Below the pieces are notes generated by a model. It was given only the letters and a program-made list of their open reading frames with translations, was not told the DNA's origin and searched no databases. DNA of 64,000 nucleotides, from assembly GCF_014644435.1 (NCBI RefSeq), contig NZ_BMKR01000001.1, positions 248,001 to 312,000 of the forward strand, written 5' to 3'. This stretch comes from Paenibacillus albidus. Its GTDB lineage: Bacteria; Bacillota; Bacilli; Paenibacillales; Paenibacillaceae. Shown piece after piece: positions 44,933-53,218 of this stretch. Within the stretch, counting starts at the first letter, position 1. Every line of letters begins with the position of its first letter. The position numbers and the translations under genes are program-made.

Positions 44933-45171
44933 TCCTCATCTCCCTCTCTTAAATAAAGCGCATTCAAAACTGTTCATGTTCCTGCCTTACTGTTCTTACA
45001 AAGCAATGACGGTAGTGAAGGGCTAGTCCTGGCGATAGCGTGGTGATTCTCTGTAAAGGCTGGCAACGAAATGAAGATTGGATGGACTGAATGAATTAAA
45101 AGCGGAGTGGACACATGTGTCGGCCGAAGAACATCGATGAATCAGAATAGGGTGAACTAACAAAAACAGTC

Positions 45172-45187
45172 GGGAAACCGGTTTCCC
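45172..45187. promoter_or_regulatory. LacI-type operator at the igtY start site
   Basis: GGGAAACCGGTTTCCC, a perfect 16-bp palindrome with the central CG typical of LacI-family sites. It begins 7 bp after the -10 box, so a bound repressor would block initiation. Confidence 0.8.
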
Positions 45188-45193
45188 TACTAA

Positions 45194-45222
45194 AAATTAC
45201 CATGGTTCTTATGTATTGTCAA
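45194..45222 (-). promoter_or_regulatory. Sigma-A promoter of igtY-igtZ
   Basis: TTGACA (45222-45217), a 17-bp spacer and TAATTT (45199-45194). It leaves an igtY leader of about 250 nt (44933-45185) in which I see no other element. Confidence 0.75.
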
Positions 45223-45249
45223 CCTGCAAATTAGAGCTTTTCCCACGCT

Positions 45250-45287
45250 AAAAAAGGCTCCGCCGCCTTCATTGACGAAAGAGCCTT
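45250..45287 (-). terminator. Terminator of the esterase gene
   Basis: AAGGCTC pairs with GAGCCTT; on the minus strand it is followed by TTTTTT. Confidence 0.75.
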
Positions 45288-45309
45288 GCTTATCGGATTC
45301 GATGGTCCG

Positions 45310-45978
45310 TTATCTGCTTCCCGCATTCTGAATAAACTGCAGTACTTCATTCATGATCCGGTCTTTGTCTTCACAATGACAAACCATATGACCGCTGCCC
45401 TCTATCAGCATAACCCGTTTATTCGGAGCCTTGATGGTCCGCTGCAAATACTTCGCACTTTTGGTCTGCACCAGATGGTCACGCTGCCCTTGGACAATCA
45501 AGGTAGGCGTCTCAATCAACGGATACACCTCAAAGCTCTCCCGCACAAGCCGCCGGAACTCCCAGGTAGCTTTGGGAGGTGTTGAGCCAAATTTCCTCCA
45601 GTAATTTCTTAGCATCGCCTTACTGCTGAGTGTCTTGACAATCTCCAGCGGATTAAGCGGAAAGACAGGAGTGGACAGCAGGGTGAGCGACTTGATCCGG
45701 GGTTTATAATGCACGGACAAATGGGATGCAATTAAAGCCCCGGTAGAAAATCCTATCAAGTGTACCCCATCCTCCGTGCGGAGCAGCTCCATCAATTCAT
45801 CTTCCGCACTGCGCTGCCAGTCATGCCGGTCGGAATTGCGCAAGTCATCCTTGCTTCCCCCATGTCCCTTCAGTGTAAAGGTCCGCGAGCGGTAATGGTG
45901 CTGCTCCATAAATCGTGACAAGGGTGAAATCTCATGCTCCCCACCGGTAAAGCCGTGTATGAACAGACAGCTGTCCAT
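45310..45978 (-). CDS. Alpha/beta hydrolase (carboxylesterase/monoacylglycerol-lipase type)
   Basis: A 222-residue cytoplasmic serine hydrolase. Oxyanion region CLFIHGFTGG, nucleophile elbow IGFSTGA, acid Asp in VQGQRDHLV and catalytic His in EGSGHMV. The size and the FTGG start resemble the Est30 carboxylesterases of Bacillus/Geobacillus. AAGGAGGAGGA precedes the ATG. Own terminator; no functional link to the igt genes is evident. Confidence 0.9.
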   Translation of the reverse strand: MDSCLFIHGFTGGEHEISPLSRFMEQHHYRSRTFTLKGHGGSKDDLRNSDRHDWQRSAEDELMELLRTEDGVHLIGFSTGALIASHLSVHYKPRIKSLTLLSTPVFPLNPLEIVKTLSSKAMLRNYWRKFGSTPPKATWEFRRLVRESFEVYPLIETPTLIVQGQRDHLVQTKSAKYLQRTIKAPNKRVMLIEGSGHMVCHCEDKDRIMNEVLQFIQNAGSR

Positions 45979-46220
45979 CGTATCCTCCTCCTTTCATCTT
46001 AGATCTAGAATGCCAAGCCCCTGTCTTTTTATCCCTTACTTCCACTATATTTCTTTTTTCACGCAAAATAAACCTCAGCCCTATAAGGCCAAGGTTCACT
46101 ACAGGACAATATTGCAGAAACGCTGAGCCTTCCACTTAGACTCAACGCGAATGGAAAACCTTTGCACCACACACACTTCTGGAGGAATCACAACACCGGT
46201 CCGGTTGAGATAATTTTGAT

Positions 46221-46487
46221 CTCCGCTATAGCCGCTCAACCTAAGGCATTTTTGCCTTCACTTGGGCTTTTTCCGCCACAGCCGCTCATCCTAAGGCATT
46301 TTTGCCTTCCACTTGGGCTTTTTCCGCTACAATTGCTCATCCTAAGGCATTTTTGCCTTCCACTTGGGCTTTTTCCGCCACAACTGCTCATCCTAAGGCA
46401 TTTTTGCCTTCCACTTGGACTTTTTCCGCTACAACTGCTCAACCTAAGGCATTTTTGCCTTCCACTTGGGCTTTTTCTGCTACAACC
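46221..46487. repeat. Tandem array of five 50-51 bp units with internal hairpins
   Basis: Each unit contains CTCATCCTAAGGCATTTTTG followed by CCTTCCACTTGGGC and a TTTTTCCGCTACAA spacer. The CCTAAGGC anchors fall at 46240, 46290, 46341, 46392 and 46443. AAGGCA/TGCCTT forms a small hairpin in every unit. Because 51 is a multiple of three, both strands stay open, producing repetitive frames that I do not take as genes. The rest of 45979-46614 shows no gene. Confidence 0.8.
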
Positions 46488-46614
46488 CGGGAAACGTGCG
46501 AAATCTCGCGTTAACGCTGTTACAGATGCCCATAGAGACGGGAGAGTTCAGCCCCAATATTCTCAGGTTACTCGGGTACAGCCCCTTTCGATAACGGTCC
46601 ATATTACCTATCCA

Positions 46615-47628
46615 TTAATATTTGCGTTTCTCCACTTCATCAGAGGCAATCTCTTGCGTGAAGATGTCTTCTTCCGGGACCATCTGTTTGGGGAGTGTCC
46701 GGCCAGCCATAATTTCATTGGTTGCTTGCATCAGCAAGGGCCCCAGAAGCGGATTGCATTCGACCACGGCATTGATCTTCCCCTCTTTCATTTGTTCGAA
46801 AGCACGGCGGGTCCCATCTATGGAAATGATAACAAGATCTTCGCCGGGCCTAAGTCCGGCCTCTTCAATGGCTTCTACGGCTCCAATCGCCATATCATCG
46901 TTATGCGAAAAAAGCACCTGGGGCCATTCTTCCCGGGGCAGCTCCAAAAATTGACTCATCACCTTTCTCCCCTTCGCCACCGTGAAATCGGCAACTTGGC
47001 TTAGGCTGACCTGAAAGTCCGGCGCTGTGCCGATCGTCTCGCGGAAGCCGCGTCCGCGGTCGATCGACGGCGTAGATCCAACCGTACCCTGAAGCTCCGC
47101 AATTTTTACCGTACCCGTTCGATGGCGCATTTTATCCAGCATGTATTTGGCCGCCTTGACGCCTTCTTCATAAAAATCTGAGCCGATAAAGGTGACATAA
47201 AGCGAGCTGTCTTTCACATTGACAGAGCGGTCCAGAATGATAACAGGAATACCAGCCTGCTTCACTTCCTTAAGAATGGGCTCCCACCCGTACTGAACGA
47301 CAGGCGCAATGGCGATTACATCCACGTTGTTCCGGATAAAGAAACGAATGGCCTCGAACTGTTTCTTCTGCGACTGCTCCGCATTTCTCATCATCAGGGA
47401 AATACCCGCCTCTTCAGCGGCTTCTACGATGGAAGAAGTGTTAGCTTCTCTCCATGTGCTTTCCGAGCCGAGCTGGGAGAACCCCAGCACATAGGATTTG
47501 GACGGAGGCGGAACGACCGGAATCTCAGATTTGAGCAAGACATCCGGCGGAACGGAAGGTGAAGAAGAAGTCTTCACTGGCCCGTTATCTCCACTCCAGC
47601 AGCCTGCAAGCAGCAGAATCAATATCAT
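46615..47628 (-). CDS. Sugar-binding ABC lipoprotein (periplasmic-binding type I), possible frameshift at N-terminus
   Basis: A 337-residue substrate-binding protein of the ribose/galactofuranose class: YVLGFSQLGSESTWR, RFFIRNNVDVIAIAPVV, AELQGTVGSTPSIDRGRGF, and SHNDDMAIGAVEAIEEAG. The lipobox is LLLAGC at residues 6-11, leaving a signal of only nine residues with no basic start. If one G of the GGGGGG run upstream is removed, the frame extends to MTLVKRGRPMILILLLAGC, a normal lipoprotein signal. No permease or ATPase gene is adjacent. A cre-like box lies 44 bp upstream. Confidence 0.82.
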   Translation of the reverse strand: MILILLLAGCWSGDNGPVKTSSSPSVPPDVLLKSEIPVVPPPSKSYVLGFSQLGSESTWREANTSSIVEAAEEAGISLMMRNAEQSQKKQFEAIRFFIRNNVDVIAIAPVVQYGWEPILKEVKQAGIPVIILDRSVNVKDSSLYVTFIGSDFYEEGVKAAKYMLDKMRHRTGTVKIAELQGTVGSTPSIDRGRGFRETIGTAPDFQVSLSQVADFTVAKGRKVMSQFLELPREEWPQVLFSHNDDMAIGAVEAIEEAGLRPGEDLVIISIDGTRRAFEQMKEGKINAVVECNPLLGPLLMQATNEIMAGRTLPKQMVPEEDIFTQEIASDEVEKRKY

Positions 47629-47671
47629 CGGCCGCCCCCCGTTTTACCAAAGTCATCATCCCCTCATCCGT

Positions 47672-47685
47672 TGATAACGTTTACA
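47672..47685 (-). promoter_or_regulatory. Candidate CcpA cre site
   Basis: TGTAAACGTTATCA on the minus strand fits the cre consensus TGWAANCGNTNWCA at every position. It is placed to repress the sugar-binding lipoprotein in glucose. Confidence 0.5.
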
Positions 47686-47719
47686 TAATAATCAAAGCTG
47701 CGCTCATTTCCTTTATGTA

Positions 47720-48108
47720 CAGTGTATTCCCTGCCCTTGCTTGCGCTGCCTCTATTTATATGTGTGGAAAAACGGACGCCATGCCGTTGGAGACAATTTT
47801 TCTCCTGTCAGGGGGCCTCCGTTTTAAACTCTGGTGTGTGATTTCGCAGAACGAGCAAACTTGGGGTGAGGCTATTATCCGCACGTTGCTCTCCCTTGTC
47901 CAGGAAGAGGAAATCGGTGAATTTATCGACACAGGAATAACCCGGCAGCTTGCTCCTTAAATCGGTGAATGAAGCATTGAACGTATCATCCGGACTGCCC
48001 TTTTCCGATCATATTGTTGGTGGTGCCGCCAAGCTTTTGGGATTCAAGCGTCCTGGTAGATATGTAGCCGTCTTTCCAGAAAGGACAACTGCAACATGAG
48101 TCCAAGTA
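47720..48108 (+). other. Gene-free stretch, possible decayed coding remnant
   Basis: Two short open stretches in different plus-strand frames lie end to end: one ending IGEFIDTGITRQLAP and one reading VNEALNVSSGLPFSDHI through FPERTTAT-stop. A good terminator follows. There is no ribosome site or clear start. It may be the frameshifted end of a lost gene, but I cannot name it. Confidence 0.3.
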
Positions 48109-48110
48109 TG

Positions 48111-48138
48111 AACCTCCCTACCGCAGGGAGGTTTTTTT
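48111..48138 (+). terminator. Rho-independent terminator with no intact gene before it
   Basis: AACCTCCCT pairs with AGGGAGGTT and runs into seven T. The upstream region has only remnants. Confidence 0.8.
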
Positions 48139-48332
48139 ATCCGTTTGTTCTTAACTACATTTTGATAAATTCCAGTAGAAAATAAATATATATGTTTATT
48201 TACTTGCCGATAACATAGGGAATATGTTTGTAAGGTATTTTTATATAAGCGTTGAAATAGAGAGAAAGAAATCGCTCATTTAACGTTGAAGTGATAGCAG
48301 ATTGTAAAGAACTCAGAGGGGGAGTTATTTTA

Positions 48333-49112
48333 TTGGACCTAATATCCTATAGTTTGGCCACTGTTAATGTGCGTTTTGATAATCCTGCTGATCAAGAAAA
48401 CGCTTGGGGTTACCGAAAAAAGCATTTTCTCGAAATGATGTCGTATTATTCTTGGGATGTTGCAGGATTACAAGAAGTTTGCGGCAATCAGCTGGAGGAT
48501 ATTTCAAGACTATCTGAATATAGTTACGAAGGCATTGGACGAGAGAATGATAACGTTAGCGAGCATGTACCTGTCCTTTATAAAAAGGACAGGTTTGAAA
48601 AAGAAGATGGCGGTACTTTTTGGTTATCCTTAACACCTGATTATTCCTCGAAATCATGGAATTCCGATTGTAAGCGTATATGCACCTGGGTCAGGTTAAA
48701 AGACATCCGGAACGGCAAGGTATTTGTATTCTTAAACACGCATTTGGACCACGTGAGTGAGGAAGCAAGATTTAAGAGTGTGCAGCTCCTTAAGGATTGG
48801 ATTGAAGAGCATGCTTCTAATGTGCCTGTCGTGCTGGCAGGAGACTTTAATGCTTTCCCGGAAGAAAGATGCTATCAGGTGATTACTGGAATATTACAAA
48901 ATGCTAGACAAGCTGCGAACGCAGCACACTATGGGCCCACCGGTACCTTTACAGGCTTTGATTACAGTATTGCATGGGAAGATTTAAAGGAAATTGACTA
49001 TATTTTTGCGAGCCGGCATGTAAATGTCCTAAAGACGAGAACCGTTGTTGACAGCTTTGATGGAAGGTATCCTTCCGATCATTTTCCGGTAACGGCTGTG
49101 GTAGAGTTTTAA
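48333..49112 (+). CDS. Endonuclease/exonuclease/phosphatase-fold phosphodiesterase
   Basis: A protein of about 259 residues of the EEP superfamily (DNase I/sphingomyelinase fold). The metal and catalytic motifs are all present: VAGLQEVCG (metal Glu), NTHLDHVS (His), LAGDFNAFPEE (Asp/Asn), EIDYIFAS (Asp) and YPSDHFPVTA (catalytic Asp-His). There is no signal peptide, so it acts in the cytoplasm. TTG start 8 nt after GGGGGAG. It is the first gene of an operon with a three-gene ABC importer, which suggests it cleaves an imported phosphodiester or phosphate ester. Confidence 0.88.
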   Translation: MDLISYSLATVNVRFDNPADQENAWGYRKKHFLEMMSYYSWDVAGLQEVCGNQLEDISRLSEYSYEGIGRENDNVSEHVPVLYKKDRFEKEDGGTFWLSLTPDYSSKSWNSDCKRICTWVRLKDIRNGKVFVFLNTHLDHVSEEARFKSVQLLKDWIEEHASNVPVVLAGDFNAFPEERCYQVITGILQNARQAANAAHYGPTGTFTGFDYSIAWEDLKEIDYIFASRHVNVLKTRTVVDSFDGRYPSDHFPVTAVVEF

Positions 49113-49142
49113 TAAATTGGGAATACAGAGGAGCAAATAATT

Positions 49143-50240
49143 ATGAGAAAAATATTGAACTTGATTCTGCTAACGATCACATTAGGGTTAATCGTAACGG
49201 CTTGCGGAGGCAATAATACTGCCAATACGGCAAAACCTGAATCTTCGGCGGCAGATGAACCAGCAGCGAATGAACCCGTTAAGAATGAAAAGCTTATCAT
49301 ATATACGAACGCAAATTCGGACGGCCGAGGCGAGTGGTTAATCGAGCAAGCGAAAGCTGCCGGATTTGAAATCGAGCTTGTTGGAGCAGGCGGTGCTGAT
49401 GCAACGGCTCGCTTAATCGCCGAGAAGAGCAATCCGGTTGCTGACGTCGTATTTGGACTCAACAACATGCTGTATGAAAGCTTGAAGAAAGAAAATGTCC
49501 TTGTGAAATATGTTCCGGCATGGGCTGGCGAAGTTGAAGAAGGCTTAAACGATCCTGAAGGATATTATCATGGTCTTGTTAAACAAGCTATTCTCTTAGG
49601 ATACAACCCAACGAGTTACACAGCAGAAACTGCGCCGAAAGACTGGACGGATTTATATAACAATCCTGAATTTCACGGTAAATATGAGGCTCCTACTCTT
49701 CTTGGTCAAGTTACCCCGCGACTTGTAGTAGCAGGTATCCTCACCAGATACAGAGATGAAAAAGGTGAGTATGGGATTTCACAAGCCGGTTGGGATGAAA
49801 TCAAGAAATTGTATGACAATGGTGTTGGAGCCATCGAAGGTGAAGATTTCTATGCAAATCTCGCAAGCGGCAAAACACCGCTTGGAACTGTCGTTTCCGG
49901 TACGCTGGACGCAAAAGAAGAGCAATATGGCGTGAAAGCAGGAACGGTTAGTCCTGAAGTTGGAGTTCCTATGATTGTAGAACAGGCGGCGATTATTAAC
50001 GGGACGAAGAAAATGGAAACAGCAGAAAGATTCATCGAGTGGATCGGCTCCTCAGAGGTTCAAGGGAAATTCGCTGCACAGTTCAACAGTATGCCAGCAA
50101 ATACGAAAGCTGTCGCACAAGCAAATGACGCAGTGAGGGAACTCTACTCATCACTTAAAGCGCAAGCCTTGGAATGGGGATTTATTGCCGATCATATCGG
50201 AGATTGGGTAGAGAAGATTGAACTGCAAATTATGAAATAG
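49143..50240 (+). CDS. ABC importer substrate-binding lipoprotein (iron/phosphonate-class fold)
   Basis: A 365-residue lipoprotein: signal MRKILNLILLTITLGLIVTAC with lipobox Cys21. The binding fold is the type II class used for ferric iron, 2-aminoethylphosphonate, thiamine and organophosphates: KLIIYTNANSDGRGEWL, ADVVFGLNNMLYESL, VPAWAGEVEEGL, GVPMIVEQAAIINGTKK, AQFNSMPANTKA. I see no tyrosine cluster of the kind that defines ferric-binding proteins, so phosphorus compounds seem likelier given the neighbouring phosphodiesterase. Good GAGGAG site. 30 bp after the EEP gene. Confidence 0.88.
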   Translation: MRKILNLILLTITLGLIVTACGGNNTANTAKPESSAADEPAANEPVKNEKLIIYTNANSDGRGEWLIEQAKAAGFEIELVGAGGADATARLIAEKSNPVADVVFGLNNMLYESLKKENVLVKYVPAWAGEVEEGLNDPEGYYHGLVKQAILLGYNPTSYTAETAPKDWTDLYNNPEFHGKYEAPTLLGQVTPRLVVAGILTRYRDEKGEYGISQAGWDEIKKLYDNGVGAIEGEDFYANLASGKTPLGTVVSGTLDAKEEQYGVKAGTVSPEVGVPMIVEQAAIINGTKKMETAERFIEWIGSSEVQGKFAAQFNSMPANTKAVAQANDAVRELYSSLKAQALEWGFIADHIGDWVEKIELQIMK

Positions 50241-50249
50241 GGAGCATAT

Positions 50250-51260
50250 ATGATTACATTTAAGGATATACAAATTAAATTCGGTGATTTTCATGCGATA
50301 AAAAATCTGAATCTTAACATCAAAAAAGGGGAGTTTTTCACCTTTTTGGGTCCTTCAGGCTGCGGCAAAACAACCATCCTCCGCAGCTTGGTTGGCTTTA
50401 TTAAACCTTCGAGCGGACAGATTTTGTTGAGTGACAGAGATATCACGGATGTGTCCATCGAAAATAGGGGGATTAGCATGGTGTTTCAAAGCTATGCCCT
50501 TTTTCCTACTCTAAACGTATACGAGAATATTGCTTTTGGATTACGGGTTAAAAAAATCTCGAAATCCGAAATAGATCGGGAAGTTAGGGACATTGCCCAG
50601 AAAGTGGATTTAAAAGAAGCCCAGCTCAGCAAAAAAGTGTCTGAGTTATCCGGTGGACAGCAACAACGGGTTGCCATTGCAAGGGCACTTGTATTAAAGC
50701 CGAGTATTCTCGCTTTGGATGAGCCTTTATCCAATCTGGATGCCCAGTTAAGAGTACAACTGCGTAATGAGTTAAAGAACCTGCAGAAGAAGTTTGGAAT
50801 TACGACCATTTATGTGACACATGATCAGGAAGAAGCCTTAACATTGTCCGACCGCATTGCTGTATTTAACAATGGAATAGTTGAACAAGTCGGTACACCA
50901 CAAGAAATCTATAATCGATCACAATCGGAGTTTGTGTGTAACTTCATCGGGGATATAAACAAAATCGATGCGGAAGTGATTCAAAACAGTCAATTAAAGA
51001 ATTTCATCGATCCTTACAAAACAGCGTACATTCGAAATGAAAAAGTGAGTCTGTCTGCCTTGCCTCAGCATAAAGATGTTGTTCAATTAAAGGGGAAAAT
51101 AGTGGATCAAGAATTTTATGGACTGTATACAAAGTATTTAATTGAAGTTGCTGGAGGAGGATGTCTAAAGACCATTGAGAAAGATAACGGGTTTGATGAT
51201 AACAAGGTGGGTGACGAAATTGACTTTTATATAAATGCGAACGATATTCTGCAATACTAA
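50250..51260 (+). CDS. ABC importer ATP-binding protein (PotA/FbpC class)
   Basis: A 336-residue ATPase: Walker A GPSGCGKTT, Q-loop FQSYALFP, signature ELSGGQQQRVAIARAL, Walker B ILALDEPLSNLD, and H-loop YVTHDQEEAL. A C-terminal regulatory (TOBE-like) domain follows from about residue 235. ATG start just 9 bp after the binding-protein stop, with GGGAG upstream. It powers the importer formed with the flanking genes. Confidence 0.94.
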   Translation: MITFKDIQIKFGDFHAIKNLNLNIKKGEFFTFLGPSGCGKTTILRSLVGFIKPSSGQILLSDRDITDVSIENRGISMVFQSYALFPTLNVYENIAFGLRVKKISKSEIDREVRDIAQKVDLKEAQLSKKVSELSGGQQQRVAIARALVLKPSILALDEPLSNLDAQLRVQLRNELKNLQKKFGITTIYVTHDQEEALTLSDRIAVFNNGIVEQVGTPQEIYNRSQSEFVCNFIGDINKIDAEVIQNSQLKNFIDPYKTAYIRNEKVSLSALPQHKDVVQLKGKIVDQEFYGLYTKYLIEVAGGGCLKTIEKDNGFDDNKVGDEIDFYINANDILQY

Positions 51261-51277
51261 GGAAGGAGGGAGGTAGG

Positions 51278-52987
51278 TTGAAAGCAACAAAAATAAGAAC
51301 CGCTGGTTCGCCGGTCAACGGATCAGCTTTTATTTTATATGGTCTGATTGCCTGGTTTGTAATTACCTTTCTGATTTATCCGAATATTAATGTTTACTAT
51401 GAAATCTTTTTTAGCGATGGGAATTTCTCATTTGAAGCCGTAAACAAGCTGTTATCATCCGACCGCGCGATGAGGAGTTTATACAATAGTTTTATATTAG
51501 CAATATCGCTTATGGTTACAGTTAACATTGTAGGGGTTGCTTTAGTTCTAATCGTGGATTATTTTGATATTAAAGGTGCGAAAATATTAAGACTTGGTTA
51601 TTTTACAACGCTTATCTACAGCGGTGTTGTGTTAGTGTCCGGGTACAAGTTTGTTTATGGTGAAAGCGGGTATATGACAAAGCTGTTTGCGAATCTGTTT
51701 CCTTCTTTTGATACAACATGGTTTCACGGATACTGGGCCGTTTTGTTTGTCATGACTTTTGCCTGTACGTCCAATCATGTCCTCTTTCTAAGTAATGCCA
51801 TCCGTAAAATAGATTTTCAAACGGTGGAAGCCGCAAAAAATATGGGTGGTTCTACCTTTTATATTCTTTGGCGTGTGGTTCTGCCGGTATTAAAACCAAC
51901 GATGTTTGCGTTAACGATACTCCTTTTTTTAACAGGGCTGGCGGCAACATCGGCTCCTCTGATTCTAGGCGGAACAGAATTCCAGACCATTACACCCATG
52001 ATCCTTACTTTTTCCAAAAGTCTTGCTTCCAGAGATTTAGCGGCGCTTCTGGCACTCATTCTTGGACTTTCAACTTTGGTTTTATTGACTATTATGATCA
52101 GGTTCGAAAAAAACGGGAATTTCATATCCGTATCCAAAGTGAAATCAGTGCTTGTTAAGCAAAAAATCAATAGTAAAATCGGTAATATTGCTGTACATTT
52201 GATAGCGTACTTCCTGTTTTTAATCTATATCATTCCGGTCCTGCTTATTGTCATTTTTTCATTTACCGATGCACAAAGTATATCTACAGCAACCCTGAAT
52301 ATTAGCAGATTCACCTTCGATAATTATATTCAGGTGTTCTCCAGCATGGCCGCGTTTAAACCTTATTTGGTCAGTATCCTATATGCAGCAGGAGCATCAA
52401 TAGCAGTTGTAGCCCTGGCTTTAACTGCATCCCGAATTTTGCATAAATATAAGAACAAATGGACGAATTTCCTTGAGTATTCTCTACTCATCCCGTGGAT
52501 GCTGCCATCGACATTAATAGCAATCGGTCTAATCGTAACTTATAGTACACCGAAAATGTTAATTGGAAATACCGTTTTGGTTGGAACGGTATGGATGTTA
52601 TTCCTTGCTTATGTGATCATACACATTCCTTTTACACTTCGAATGGTTAAAGCGTCCTTTTTCAGTTTAGACAATAATCTTGAAGATGCAGCGAAAAATT
52701 TAGGGGCCAAACCCTTTTATACATTTAGAAAAGTATTGCTGCCCATCATACTCCCGTCAACTTTAGCAGTGCTTGCCTTGAATTTCAATGGCATATTGGC
52801 TGATTATGACCTTACTGTGTTCCTTTACCATCCTTTGTATCAGCCCCTTGGTATTGTTATCAAAAACAGTACAGACGCACAGGCTGTGGCTGACACAAAA
52901 GCATTGACTTTGGTGTATTCCGTCATTTTGATGATCATATCTGCCGTTATATTGTATTTTGTATATGGAAGGAAAAGTAAATCTTGA
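51278..52987 (+). CDS. ABC importer permease, two fused MetI domains
   Basis: A 569-residue protein with about 12 membrane helices. It contains two copies of the permease EAA loop: VEAAKNMGGSTFYILWRVVLPV in the first half (about residues 185-205) and EDAAKNLGAKPFYTFRKVLLP in the second (about 470-490). Such fused permeases are typical of iron and 2-aminoethylphosphonate importers. TTG start behind GGAGGGAGG, 17 bp after the ATPase stop. It is the last gene of the operon. Confidence 0.92.
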   Translation: MKATKIRTAGSPVNGSAFILYGLIAWFVITFLIYPNINVYYEIFFSDGNFSFEAVNKLLSSDRAMRSLYNSFILAISLMVTVNIVGVALVLIVDYFDIKGAKILRLGYFTTLIYSGVVLVSGYKFVYGESGYMTKLFANLFPSFDTTWFHGYWAVLFVMTFACTSNHVLFLSNAIRKIDFQTVEAAKNMGGSTFYILWRVVLPVLKPTMFALTILLFLTGLAATSAPLILGGTEFQTITPMILTFSKSLASRDLAALLALILGLSTLVLLTIMIRFEKNGNFISVSKVKSVLVKQKINSKIGNIAVHLIAYFLFLIYIIPVLLIVIFSFTDAQSISTATLNISRFTFDNYIQVFSSMAAFKPYLVSILYAAGASIAVVALALTASRILHKYKNKWTNFLEYSLLIPWMLPSTLIAIGLIVTYSTPKMLIGNTVLVGTVWMLFLAYVIIHIPFTLRMVKASFFSLDNNLEDAAKNLGAKPFYTFRKVLLPIILPSTLAVLALNFNGILADYDLTVFLYHPLYQPLGIVIKNSTDAQAVADTKALTLVYSVILMIISAVILYFVYGRKSKS

Positions 52988-53007
52988 AAGTTTGGTTTAT
53001 TTCTTAA

Positions 53008-53196
53008 CATTATACTCAAGCTAATCGTAAGATAGAAAGAACCGGCAGTAAAGACTGGTCACGCTGGAACAATACAGCAAAGCCGTTGAAACCTGCGAAA
53101 GGCAATATAACTCCAGGTCAAACAGCTAAAGGATATCGGCTGGTGCCAAGAGCAGTGGCGCAAGCAAAGGCGGTAGCGGTAAGTAACTTATTCTAG
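53008..53196 (+). pseudogene. Possible remnant of a secreted/toxin-like C-terminal domain
   Basis: An open stretch of 62 codons without a start codon or ribosome site, ending TAG at 53194. It reads RTGSKDWSRWNNTAKPLKPA, then KGNITPGQTAKGYRLVP. The Trp/Asn/Pro-rich, linker-like style recalls the ends of polymorphic toxins or cell-surface repeats, but this is a guess. The rest of 52988-53592 shows two terminators and no gene. Confidence 0.25.
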
Positions 53197-53218
53197 TGCG
53201 ATACTTATACCTTTAAGT

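Noticed and set aside
46221..46487. CRISPR array
   Set aside because: The units are contiguous and near-identical throughout, with no unique spacers and no cas genes.
46162..47004. 280-codon plus-strand frame over the 51-bp repeats
   Set aside because: Its only pattern is the 17-residue repeat imposed by the DNA array, and it runs on through the antisense of the sugar-binding lipoprotein.
47559..47960. 133-codon plus-strand frame
   Set aside because: Starts antisense inside the lipoprotein gene, has no ribosome site, and its end is at best a remnant.
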